A stretch of 28,817 bases of DNA from the IMG/VR virus record IMGVR_UViG_3300010883_007296, positions 1 to 28,817 of that record, one strand, 5' to 3'. A program made the position numbers and the translations under genes. The stretch is from a virus. Positions 1-6,456 of this stretch are shown one piece after another. Position 1 is the stretch's first letter. Every line of letters begins with the position of its first letter. The notes beneath the pieces are model-generated. The model made no database searches. It was given only the letters and a program-made list of their open reading frames with translations, and was not told the DNA's origin.

Positions 1-449
1 GTATCAGCACTTAATCCATAATGTTGTTGCCACTCTGCATAAGTTTTTTCTGTAAGAGCACCAAAACCTAAGTATTCACATAGTTCATATTCCATTGCCT
101 TTAAATCATCAACATCTCCTGGCATTTCAAATTCAAACATTGGAAAGATAATATCATGTCTTCCGGGTATTGCATTAGGCTCTTGCCTATAACTCGTGCT
201 GACACAAAAAAAGCCCTGGCTATCGGGCTTGCATAGTAATTCATGTTCTAACCACATCTGGCCTGTTTGCGGTAGTGGCCAAACATTGCCTGCATAGTTG
301 TAAGTTGCTACATTGAATGGATCTTCACATGCGGCTAGTATTGACAGTCTGTTTTGTGTATGGACTTCTAGGAATCCTTTACTCAAAAAAAAGGACCTTA
401 AAAGGCCAACTGTGTCTGTAAATTTTTGTGGGTTTATTAATTGCGTCAT
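1..449 (-). CDS. Class II aminoacyl-tRNA-synthetase-like protein, partial
   Basis: The frame opens at ATG 449-447 after an AAGGAAAAAG ribosome-binding site and runs off the left edge (149 complete codons visible). The visible part looks like the catalytic core of the Asp/Asn/Lys (class IIb) synthetases. FLEVHTQNRL resembles the 'F.EV.TP' motif 1 region, PLPQTGQMWLEHELL the substrate-loading segment, and STSYRQEP followed by RHDIIFPMFEFEM fits motif 2 (R.E, loop, R/H..F...E). The fold starts almost at residue 1, so there is no N-terminal OB-fold anticodon-binding domain, which recalls EpmA (PoxA) or AsnA-like stand-alone catalytic cores. Motif 3 would lie outside the window. Substrate is unknown: it could charge a tRNA, modify a protein or be an amide synthetase. 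A TATAAATA box lies about 70 bp upstream. Confidence 0.7.
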   Translation of the reverse strand, partial: MTQLINPQKFTDTVGLLRSFFLSKGFLEVHTQNRLSILAACEDPFNVATYNYAGNVWPLPQTGQMWLEHELLCKPDSQGFFCVSTSYRQEPNAIPGRHDIIFPMFEFEMPGDVDDLKAMEYELCEYLGFGALTEKTYAEWQQHYGLSAD

Positions 450-521
450 TTCTTTTTCCTTTTGTAAGTCAAAAAAATATAGTCCAGTCAAAAAAAAGGA
501 GACTACATTTTTGTATCAGTC

Positions 522-529
522 TATTTATA
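522..529 (-). promoter_or_regulatory. T4-type late promoter box TATAAATA
   Basis: Minus-strand TATAAATA, identical to the T4 late promoter consensus, sits between the tctA terminator and the start of the synthetase-like gene at 449. No -35 element is evident, as expected for the gp55-type late sigma. The assignment is by motif and position only. Confidence 0.55.
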
Positions 530-538
530 CAATCGTTG

Positions 539-571
539 TAAAAAGCAAGACACTTTACTTTGTGTCCTGCT
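539..571 (-). terminator. Rho-independent terminator after tctA
   Basis: On the minus strand AGCAGGACAC (571-562) pairs with GTGTCTTGCT (553-544), giving 10 bp with one G-U, an 8-nt loop and then TTTTT. It lies 11 nt beyond the tctA stop codon and would end the transporter operon. Confidence 0.8.
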
Positions 572-581
572 TTCTAAAACT

Positions 582-2147
582 TTATGCATAATCCATAGTA
601 CGGTTCTTATTAAAAAATCCATACAATAGTAAACATATACCAATTATAATTGCAATAGGTAATACTGGGTGTTGTATAAACGTAGGATTATTAAAGATAT
701 AGTTTGTGCTTAGTAAACTAAAATCTCCACCTAATGCCGTTGATACTGCAACAATATCATCATAAAAGAATACGTTGCTTAACTGTAGATAAGATCCTTC
801 AATACGAGGGAATAAGATATAACTCATAAGTAGGGCAGGTCTACTAAACTTACCATACTTAGCTATCATACCAATAATACCAAATACTACTAGCATACTT
901 AAATCTTCATATACACTTGCATAGAATCTACTTGCCAAAACTGCCCAGATAGTTAATGCCAACATCGGAGGAATCCAATATAATGGATTGATGTAAACAA
1001 TTTTGCAACACCATCTTGCGAATACCAACATTAGTACACCTGCAAAGAACGTTCCAAACATGTAGCCACCCAATAGATGATCCATAAACTGTGTATCATC
1101 CATAATAAATGGACTACCAACTTCAAAGCCTACATATAACCATAAGGCCATTAACAATGCAAACACTTTGCCGCCTGGAATACCAAACATAATAGTAGGC
1201 AATAAGCCTCCCATCTTGCCGGCGTTGTTGGCGCCTTCAGGTCCAATAACACCTTTGATGTTACCAGTTCCAAACTTAACTTTTTCTTTCTTGTTAATTG
1301 CCACTGTTGCACTATAACTTGTCCAGTCACCAATACCACCACCTGTACCAGGCAGGATACCGACAACAAAACCAATGCACCCACCCATAAGGGCTAGATA
1401 CTTGTGTTTCCAGACTGCTAGTATTCCGTCCCACGTTTGTTGATTGTGTTCCTTACGAGAAATCCTAGCAACTTCATACTTAGTTGTTAGTGCTTCATAT
1501 AATTCAGGAAGGGCAAATAACCCTGCCGCCACAATAACTACTGGAACACCATCTTCAAGATATGCCCAGCCACCTGTGTTACGAACTTCTCCCATCATGC
1601 CATAACCAATAGATCCGATAAACAAACCTACTGCAATAGCAATTAGACTTCTGCCTGTATTCTGTGTAGTAACAACTGAAATTAAACAGAAGGCTACTAA
1701 TATTAGTCCAGCTATTTCCGGTACACCAACATAATCTGCTATCGCTCCATAAAAAGGAATAATAGCCATGCCCAGGGCACCAAACAATAAACCATTAATT
1801 GTGCTTACTGTGATTGCAGAGCTAAGAGCGTAACTTGCCTTACCCTGCTTCGCCAGTGGAAATCCATCTACCATTGTACTTGCCGCTCCTGATGCTCCTG
1901 GAATACCCAAGAGTACACTTGCAAAACTATCGCCAATAGTACATGATACCATTGTTGCGATACTGAACAACACGAATAGATAATTACCACCAGTAAAATC
2001 AAAACTCTGTACAATGACAAAGAGCATAATGATTGCTTTACCAGGGCCTGCACTAGGTATTAACCCAATTAGTCCCCCATAAAAAATACCGGCAGTGAGC
2101 ATTATTGCCCACTGCACGGCTACTGGATATTGTAGGATCCACTCCAT
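582..2147 (-). CDS. tctA: TctA-family tripartite tricarboxylate transporter permease
   Basis: 521 aa, the usual size of the large permease of tripartite tricarboxylate transporters. It is hydrophobic throughout, with roughly a dozen membrane segments. Family hallmarks are visible: a Gly/Pro-rich N-terminal segment (GLIGLIPSAGPGKAI), the internal repeat of that motif near residues 260-275 (GILPGTGGGIGDW) and a long run resembling TctA around FGIPGASGAASTMVDGFPLA-type sequence. The protein would sit in the inner membrane and import a carboxylate or similar solute delivered by the periplasmic protein encoded just upstream. Its ATG shares one base with that gene's stop (TAATG), so the two are translationally coupled. 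No TctB-like small membrane subunit is encoded between or beside them. Substrate cannot be inferred. Confidence 0.9.
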   Translation of the reverse strand: MEWILQYPVAVQWAIMLTAGIFYGGLIGLIPSAGPGKAIIMLFVIVQSFDFTGGNYLFVLFSIATMVSCTIGDSFASVLLGIPGASGAASTMVDGFPLAKQGKASYALSSAITVSTINGLLFGALGMAIIPFYGAIADYVGVPEIAGLILVAFCLISVVTTQNTGRSLIAIAVGLFIGSIGYGMMGEVRNTGGWAYLEDGVPVVIVAAGLFALPELYEALTTKYEVARISRKEHNQQTWDGILAVWKHKYLALMGGCIGFVVGILPGTGGGIGDWTSYSATVAINKKEKVKFGTGNIKGVIGPEGANNAGKMGGLLPTIMFGIPGGKVFALLMALWLYVGFEVGSPFIMDDTQFMDHLLGGYMFGTFFAGVLMLVFARWCCKIVYINPLYWIPPMLALTIWAVLASRFYASVYEDLSMLVVFGIIGMIAKYGKFSRPALLMSYILFPRIEGSYLQLSNVFFYDDIVAVSTALGGDFSLLSTNYIFNNPTFIQHPVLPIAIIIGICLLLYGFFNKNRTMDYA

Positions 2148-3250
2148 TACTTGAGGAGTTCTTCCTTAACGTATGCATCTGAATACTTAAACACGTCATT
2201 TGCAAGAATAACTAGTGTCTCAAGACGCTCTCTTTTAATAAGTGAAAACAAGTAGTCTGAAAATTCAACAACTTCATCACCTGCTAACCAAGGGAACTTA
2301 CCAAGTTTTTTATCTAAACGAGCCATTGCTTCTGGATCGTTAATCATTTCTTGTACTGCTTCATTGATTACTGCTTTGTAAGGAGAGTTAGGTGCAATCC
2401 ATACTGTCTTTTGGAATCCATCTCTATAACCTTGGAACGTTCTATATGCATCATATACTGGTCCACTTGGAGCAACACCCCATTCTGCTTCGTATACTTC
2501 ATTAAATGACTGTGCGCCTTTTGGTGCATTTTCGTCACCATAAACAGAACCTTTTCCGTCTACAATACCGTGTGCAAACCATACACGACTTTGTCCACTT
2601 TTATACTCTTTAGCATAACCCATTAGGGAAGTCTGTGGAGTATCACGAGTTGCGTCTAGTTGTCCTCTACGGAATGCTTGACGCTTTTCACCACCAGAGT
2701 TAAAACCTGGGATAAAACGTACACGCTCATTTGTACACTCTAGGAATGTTTTTACTGTTGCGTTCACTTCAGGGCCACACATCATTAGTCCTACTGATAC
2801 GATATCAGCGGCAAATCCTGTACCACCTGTTGCTGGAAACTTAACTACGCCATTTTTCCAATCAACGTCTGAGTTAATAGAAACCCAAATGTTTGTGTTC
2901 ATTACAACAACTGGAGAGTAATTACGATAGTCAAATCCGCCTACGTCTTCAAGTAGGAAGCCTTCACCGTTACCACCATGTGCAATCATAAGTGTATCAC
3001 CACGATCCTTGTATGTCTTTGCCCAATCTTTAAGGGACTTCTTACCACGTTGACCTGGAAGGTAACGAGGTACAATATTGTGTCCGTGCTTCTCGAGCTT
3101 TGCATTAAGCTCTTTCATTACGTTGTCACCCCAGAATGCAGTACCGCCCTTACCTGGGCCGTTTGGAAACTGAAGTGTTAGTGTGTCTGCCGATGCAGAT
3201 CCTGTCACCATAGCCGCTATCAAGGCGGCGGTTGCTAATAGTTTTTTCAT
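2147..3250 (-). CDS. TctC-like periplasmic solute-binding protein
   Basis: 367 aa from the ATG at 3250, which follows AAAAGGAAAAAA. This start gives a textbook signal peptide, MKKLLATAALIAAMVTGSASA, with cleavage after ASA; a longer in-frame start adds an implausible leader. The mature protein begins TLTLQFPNGPGKGGTAFWGDNV and resembles the Bug/TctC family, which captures a solute in the periplasm for the TctA permease. Two cysteines about 16 residues apart (MMCGPEV and FLECTNE) could form a disulfide. The sequence is divergent from typical TctC, so the family call leans partly on the coupled tctA gene downstream. It is secreted into the host periplasm, which is unusual for a phage product. 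Confidence 0.8.
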   Translation of the reverse strand: MKKLLATAALIAAMVTGSASADTLTLQFPNGPGKGGTAFWGDNVMKELNAKLEKHGHNIVPRYLPGQRGKKSLKDWAKTYKDRGDTLMIAHGGNGEGFLLEDVGGFDYRNYSPVVVMNTNIWVSINSDVDWKNGVVKFPATGGTGFAADIVSVGLMMCGPEVNATVKTFLECTNERVRFIPGFNSGGEKRQAFRRGQLDATRDTPQTSLMGYAKEYKSGQSRVWFAHGIVDGKGSVYGDENAPKGAQSFNEVYEAEWGVAPSGPVYDAYRTFQGYRDGFQKTVWIAPNSPYKAVINEAVQEMINDPEAMARLDKKLGKFPWLAGDEVVEFSDYLFSLIKRERLETLVILANDVFKYSDAYVKEELLK

Positions 3251-3266
3251 TTTTTTTCCTTTTGAT

Positions 3267-3377
3267 TTAAAATGCCTGATCAATAGTATCAGGAGAATAG
3301 TGATCTGAACCTGTGCCATTCGGCTTGTAGTTATTCACGTTTGTTTTAGGGGTTTTGCAACACTCGTTGCTATACAT
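3267..3377 (-). CDS. Small 36-aa protein in transporter operon
   Basis: ATG at 3377 follows AAAAGGATAAATAA, a good ribosome-binding site at 7 nt, and the frame ends TAA at 3267. It begins MYSNECCKTPKTN and ends SDHYSPDTIDQAF. The gene fills the gap between the methyltransferase stop (3382) and the TctC signal peptide. It has no signal peptide or membrane segment. The Asn/Pro/Gly-rich middle and acidic, aromatic end look like a real short phage peptide, but I recognise no family. Its start region overlaps a GATAAATAA late-promoter-like box. Confidence 0.55.
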   Translation of the reverse strand: MYSNECCKTPKTNVNNYKPNGTGSDHYSPDTIDQAF

Positions 3378-3385
3378 TTATTTAT
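3378..3385 (-). promoter_or_regulatory. Possible late promoter box ATAAATAA
   Basis: Minus-strand ATAAATAA, seven of eight matches to TATAAATA, overlaps the end of the methyltransferase gene and lies about 130 nt upstream of the TctC-like gene. It could give separate late expression of the transporter genes. Weak evidence. Confidence 0.3.
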
Positions 3386-4035
3386 CCTTTTCGTTTTAGG
3401 ATAAAATAAATTCTGTTTGCATCTTTTCGCATATTAATTACTTCACAGCCTAGGGCGTGTGATATATTAAAGATAAATTCTGGGGTCCATTCAAAGAAGT
3501 CAATGTAATGTGCTTCTCCAGGATCATGTTGTATTCCTGGGTTAACTCTAAAGTACATTAGTCCGCTGGCTTTAACTAGACTTACTGCCTTCTTCATTTC
3601 AGCAATGATCTTTGTTACATTACCAAAGTTAATACTACCAAAACATATGACTGCATCATATGGTTCATCTATATTATAGTCTAATAAGTGTACTTGATGA
3701 TCAGCTCTGTTATTATAAGCATCAATGCCAGTTAGATTGTTAATCTTACCTTTGAATTCATTATAACCACAACCAATATCAAGTACACTATCTAGATTCA
3801 TATTGTTAATCTCATCAACAATACTTAATCCACTATACTTGTATTTCTTATGCTTGGGTTGCCATACTGTTGTAAAATACTTCTTTAATATTGCAACATC
3901 AATTTCATCTTCTGTTGGATTCTCTACATGTACACCAAAACGAGTTTTAACTAGTTGTATTAGTTCTGATTTTGTAATACCTGGACAACTTTTATATATT
4001 GACTCAAGTTCATTGTGTATTTTATAGTTTGACAT
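3382..4035 (-). CDS. Class I SAM-dependent methyltransferase
   Basis: 217 aa. The Rossmann-fold motif I is clear near residues 83-92 (VLDIGCGYNE), followed by an acidic strand-2 end (TGIDAY) and a motif IV-like segment YDAVICFGSINFG. The last half continues the alternating strand/helix pattern of small-molecule or protein methyltransferases. The N-terminal 75 residues are helical and may bind the substrate. Its ATG abuts the upstream gene's TAA with no gap (TAAATG), so translation is probably coupled. The acceptor is unknown; nothing points to DNA specifically, since no NPPY/DPPY motif is present. Confidence 0.75.
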   Translation of the reverse strand: MSNYKIHNELESIYKSCPGITKSELIQLVKTRFGVHVENPTEDEIDVAILKKYFTTVWQPKHKKYKYSGLSIVDEINNMNLDSVLDIGCGYNEFKGKINNLTGIDAYNNRADHQVHLLDYNIDEPYDAVICFGSINFGNVTKIIAEMKKAVSLVKASGLMYFRVNPGIQHDPGEAHYIDFFEWTPEFIFNISHALGCEVINMRKDANRIYFILKRKG

Positions 4036-4533
4036 TTATTCGTGTTCTCCACCTACATCATTTTTATCTAGTGCAATTCTTTGGCCGTTATACCACATGG
4101 ATCTTGAACGACTTGGTGTATGATATTTTTTATTCAGATTAAATATCTTGGGGTTACGTTTGGCTGTTTCGAAAGTAGCTACTGTAACTGCTATTGCACC
4201 CAATAATACTACGTGAATGACTGCACTTACTACGCCAGCATAGATACTGCTGACAATAATACCAAATGCAATACACCACATCCATGCTAAAACCTGCATG
4301 ATCATATGCCGTGTACTAAAATCTGGAATAACACTTAATGGATTACGCTCGTGATCCATTACTACATTCCAACAATTATAAACCCATTCTCTCATTGAGA
4401 ACGCTCCTTTTTCAAATTTTACGTTATCAGGGTAATTTGCATCAGCGACATCACGCCAATCGATTGCATCATACAGGTCTGTAAACTCTTGTACAATCTT
4501 ATGATTTTTAAAATATGCAGTTACTCTATACAT
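4036..4533 (-). CDS. Predicted membrane protein, unknown function
   Basis: 165 aa. A soluble N-terminal domain of about 85 residues (Trp- and Tyr-rich, with YDAIDWRDVADANYP) is followed by two closely spaced hydrophobic segments near residues 88-107 and 111-130, then a basic tail (NPKIFNLNKKYHTPSRSRS). This suggests an inner-membrane hairpin with both ends in the cytoplasm. I recognise no family. The start codon lies only 6 nt beyond a near-perfect sigma-70 -10 box, so its mRNA would be leaderless or nearly so. The gene heads the operon running through the methyltransferase to tctA. Confidence 0.65.
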   Translation of the reverse strand: MYRVTAYFKNHKIVQEFTDLYDAIDWRDVADANYPDNVKFEKGAFSMREWVYNCWNVVMDHERNPLSVIPDFSTRHMIMQVLAWMWCIAFGIIVSSIYAGVVSAVIHVVLLGAIAVTVATFETAKRNPKIFNLNKKYHTPSRSRSMWYNGQRIALDKNDVGGEHE

Positions 4534-4539
4534 GTACTA

Positions 4540-4568
4540 ATAATACTAAATTAATTAACGTTTGTCAA
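4540..4568 (-). promoter_or_regulatory. Sigma-70-type promoter P1
   Basis: Minus strand: TTGACA at 4568-4563, a 17-bp spacer containing TTAATTAA, and TATTAT at 4545-4540. This is close to bacterial consensus and lies just beyond a terminator. Expected transcription start is at or next to the ATG of the membrane-protein gene at 4533. Confidence 0.8.
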
Positions 4569-4569
4569 G

Positions 4570-4596
4570 AAAAAAAGCAATTGATTTGCTTTTTCT
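4570..4596 (-). terminator. Bidirectional-looking Rho-independent terminator
   Basis: AGCAA and TTGCT arms (4576-4580 and 4586-4590), extended by A/T runs, form a hairpin flanked by a T run on both strands. On the minus strand it reads GCAAATCAATTGC followed by TTTTTTT and would end the barrel-protein transcript and its structured 3' RNA, separating it from promoter P1. Confidence 0.8.
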
Positions 4597-4607
4597 TTTA
4601 GTATAAG

Positions 4608-4716
4608 GAGTAGGTTAGTATTTCTTGTCCGCGGTTGCTAAGTCTTATTGTGGGTTTGACAGCCAATGGCAATGAATCGTTCCACAATCTCGTTTCCGTT
4701 AAATACTGACCTACTC
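4608..4716 (-). ncRNA. Structured RNA or 3' UTR element, unassigned
   Basis: A 109-nt element begins 6 nt after the stop of the barrel-protein gene. Its ends form a 15-bp stem with one mismatch: minus-strand GAGTAGGTCAGTATT at 4716-4702 against AATACTAACCTACTC at 4622-4608. A second stem of 7 bp, ATTGTGG (4688-4682) with CCACAAT (4653-4647), closes an inner domain. A terminator follows 12 nt later. The arrangement fits a discrete small RNA or a stabilised 3' UTR. I cannot match it to a known family; a replication or recombination site is an alternative. Confidence 0.5.
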
Positions 4717-4722
4717 GTTGTT

Positions 4723-5304
4723 TTAGAATTTTACGGTGATACCTAGTTTCGCTTCCATATCATCTTTGGATTTGAAAGATGTATCACGGCTGTCTTTTAC
4801 TGATAGCTTCAGTGATAGTGCGTCTGTTATTGCATAACTAGAACCTACGTCAATGTATGAATCTTTCTTATCGAAATTCATTACATCATTTGTTGTAGAT
4901 TTCCATGTCATTCCAACTTCTGCGAATGGTGTAAATTTACCAATCTTTTGTGAAACTCCAGCATATGGAGTTAGATCAACACGTTCGTTGGCTGTGAAGG
5001 AATCACCCCACCAATAAGCACCTTTGGCTCCTGCATATGCTGGACCCTTTTTTACTTTTTTATTGGCTTGAACTTTCCAGTCCTGTGTATCACCATTGTT
5101 TTTAAGTGTTAGTGACAAACTATCAATTGGTCCTACTGCACCACCAATAGTAAATTGATCTGCGCCAGACTGTGGACTTTGTGATTGAATAAAGTAGTCT
5201 TTAGTTTTCATTGTAAATACAACTGAAGGATTATCAAAATCCTCAGCCATAGCTGTCGTTGAAAGAGCGGCCAAACTTGCCACTGCAATTAGTAATTTTT
5301 TCAT
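4723..5304 (-). CDS. Outer-membrane beta-barrel-like protein
   Basis: 193 aa from ATG 5304 after AAGGAAAGAAA; this start yields the signal peptide MKKLLIAVASLAALSTTAMA. The mature part consists of alternating amphipathic strands (DSLSLTLKNNGDTQDWKVQANKK, RVDLTPYAGVSQKIGKFTPFAEVGM, SYIDVGSSYAITDALSLKLSVK) and ends KLGITVKF, with the terminal Phe typical of outer-membrane barrels recognised by BamA. About eight strands would fit. The role may be surface alteration (such as superinfection exclusion) or solute passage; both are inference. The signal peptide resembles that of the TctC-like protein (both MKKLL). The gene lies directly downstream of the tmRNA and may be co-transcribed with it. Confidence 0.7.
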   Translation of the reverse strand: MKKLLIAVASLAALSTTAMAEDFDNPSVVFTMKTKDYFIQSQSPQSGADQFTIGGAVGPIDSLSLTLKNNGDTQDWKVQANKKVKKGPAYAGAKGAYWWGDSFTANERVDLTPYAGVSQKIGKFTPFAEVGMTWKSTTNDVMNFDKKDSYIDVGSSYAITDALSLKLSVKDSRDTSFKSKDDMEAKLGITVKF

Positions 5305-5372
5305 TTTCTTTCCTTGTTTTAAATTAAAATGCCACACTTCTGTTTCTAGGCAGTGGCCTCCCAGAGTAATTA

Positions 5373-5414
5373 AGCCGCTAGGGCAAAATCCTCATATGCA
5401 ATATTATCGTTTGC
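5373..5414 (-). other. tmRNA tag-peptide reading frame
   Basis: Fourteen codons, GCA through GCT, encode ANDNIAYEDFALAA and end in TAA at 5372-5370. The AND start and ALAA end match bacterial proteolysis tags; LAA at the C-terminus is the element ClpX recognises in E. coli. An A lies at -4 before the resume codon, as in the conserved upstream signal. Confidence 0.93.
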
Positions 5415-5500
5415 AATTATCGTTTTGTTCGCGTTAACCCAGCTTACATCGGGATAACTCCACATTCCTATTGACCAACTGTCGATCCTATTTCGTCCCC

Positions 5501-5694
5501 ATCATAAACACACGATTGTATTCTTCTTCAAAGCCTTCTTCATGTATGTAAACCTCATTGTTGTTCCACATACGTCTAAAGTAATAATTATAACTAGCTT
5601 CTATTGTTTCTGCAGTTACGTTAAGATGACCTTTAACGATATAAAATATCCTGCATTTCTCTTTGAAGTTTTCTATTTGTTCCTCATGTGTTTA
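5501..5694 (-). other. Intervening segment of tmRNA with open frame
   Basis: The 194 nt between the acceptor CCA and the coding-piece GGGGACG should be removed during maturation. One frame stays open for 67 codons, from just after the CCA-TAA junction (5691) to TAG at 5490-5488, which is inside the coding piece. It reads THEEQIENFKEK at first and ends NRVFMMGTK. The only ATG codons lie in its second half (codon 41 onward). An AGGAA precedes an ATA codon at position 6. It may be a relict or unusual small gene, or chance. Confidence 0.5.
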
Positions 5695-5762
5695 TGGTGG
5701 AGACGTCCGGTACTGCCCCGGAGTCCAGTCTGGCGTTGAGTTTGCTTCAACGTTACTCTTTA

Positions 5763-5791
5763 TTTATATAATACTATGTTAATAATGTCAA
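5763..5791 (-). promoter_or_regulatory. tmRNA promoter, sigma-70 type with late-box overlap
   Basis: Minus strand TTGACA at 5791-5786, 17-bp spacer, TATAAA at 5768-5763. The -10 region is part of a perfect TATAAATA (5768-5761), so the same site could serve host polymerase early and a T4-type late sigma later. Expected start is near 5756, at the head of the acceptor piece. Confidence 0.7.
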
Positions 5792-5800
5792 GAGCTTTTT

Positions 5801-6160
5801 TTAAAAAGTTCCGATTAAGACAACAATGTAATAATATGTTACATAGTGGAGCATTTGATCCACTGTCTGCCAACTCCAGTATAAATCACTTCCATGATCA
5901 ATACCAAATCTTTTAAAGAGATTGCTTTTAATACAATCTATAATTCCGTGTGCAACGTAATCTAGTAATCCCATCATTAGAGCTAACTCTGGACTAACAA
6001 AGAAACTACAAATTATACCTGTTGCAATTCCGTGATCCATACAATGAATATGTATTCCAGGACCCAAAGGATTTATCTTTGAACGAGCTGGTCTCCATCT
6101 CTGTACCCCCAGATCACATATTGCATGTTTTAGTAACAGAAAGAGTAATAGCTCAAGCAT
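5801..6160 (-). CDS. DUF3307-like membrane protein
   Basis: 119 aa, mostly hydrophobic. The pattern LLLKHAICDLGVQ near the start, His-rich centre (HIHCMDHGIATG), GLLDYVAHGIIDCIKS and WQTVDQMLHYVTYYYIVVL at the end recalls the DUF3307 membrane family (H..xD..Q, H..ID..K, DQ.lH). Three to four membrane segments are likely. The conserved His and Asp residues suggest metal or lipid-headgroup chemistry, but no function is established. Its ATG overlaps the end of the upstream gene by 8 nt. Confidence 0.6.
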   Translation of the reverse strand: MLELLLFLLLKHAICDLGVQRWRPARSKINPLGPGIHIHCMDHGIATGIICSFFVSPELALMMGLLDYVAHGIIDCIKSNLFKRFGIDHGSDLYWSWQTVDQMLHYVTYYYIVVLIGTF

Positions 6161-6452
6161 TAATTAGGTCGTCAAACTCCCATAATACTTTAGCATTGGC
6201 GCCGCCAAAATGTTGGGTTTTATCTAGTCCACAACTTCTCATCAATCCATCTAAACCAGAAGAATCTTGCTCTCTTTGTAACTTGTGCAAGTACTTGGGC
6301 TTCATTCCATGACGCTTAGTCATATCATACATTTCAAATGTATCAATACAACCTTCATATTTCATTTTAAGTAGCATGGCTTCACCTTCTGTCATTACAA
6401 CACAATCGTTTTTGCTACCAATAGTTACACTATATACTCGTTTTTCACTCAT
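6153..6452 (-). CDS. Hypothetical protein, 99 aa
   Basis: A soluble protein starting MSEKRVYSVTIGSKND and ending KVLWEFDDLINA. It is mixed alpha/beta with several Met and Cys residues. I recognise no family. It sits in a tight run of small minus-strand genes, separated by 4 nt from the gene upstream and overlapping the DUF3307-like gene downstream, which supports its reality. ATG at 6452 is the only sensible start. Confidence 0.6.
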   Translation of the reverse strand: MSEKRVYSVTIGSKNDCVVMTEGEAMLLKMKYEGCIDTFEMYDMTKRHGMKPKYLHKLQREQDSSGLDGLMRSCGLDKTQHFGGANAKVLWEFDDLINA

Positions 6453-6456
6453 CTGG

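Larger units (their letters stand above)
5340..5756 (-). ncRNA. ssrA: Circularly permuted two-piece tmRNA gene
   Basis: Transfer-messenger RNA, which rescues stalled ribosomes and tags the unfinished protein. On the minus strand the acceptor piece comes first: T-arm TCCGG-GGCAGTA-CCGGA (5722-5706), then CGTCTCC (5705-5699), A, and encoded CCA (5697-5695). After a 194-nt intervening segment comes the coding piece, starting GGGGACG at 5500. GGGGACG pairs with CGTCTCC over 7 bp, including a G-U at the third pair, the alanine identity element. The conserved 5' motif GGATCGAC follows at 5488-5481. CAGTTGG in the coding piece can pair with CCAGACTG in the acceptor piece. The tag reading frame at 5414-5373 encodes ANDNIAYEDFALAA and a TAA stop. 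The order acceptor, spacer, coding is that of alphaproteobacterial tmRNAs. Exact outer ends are approximate. The T-loop GGCAGTA is not the usual TTCRA form. Confidence 0.95.

Noticed and set aside
3251-3319. Longer N-terminus for the TctC-like protein
   Set aside because: It would bury the clear signal peptide and overlaps the 36-aa gene; ATG 3250 has its own ribosome-binding site.
5542-5739. 65-aa plus-strand open frame
   Set aside because: It lies antisense to the tmRNA acceptor piece and spacer, and its stop falls in tRNA-like sequence; no ribosome-binding site.
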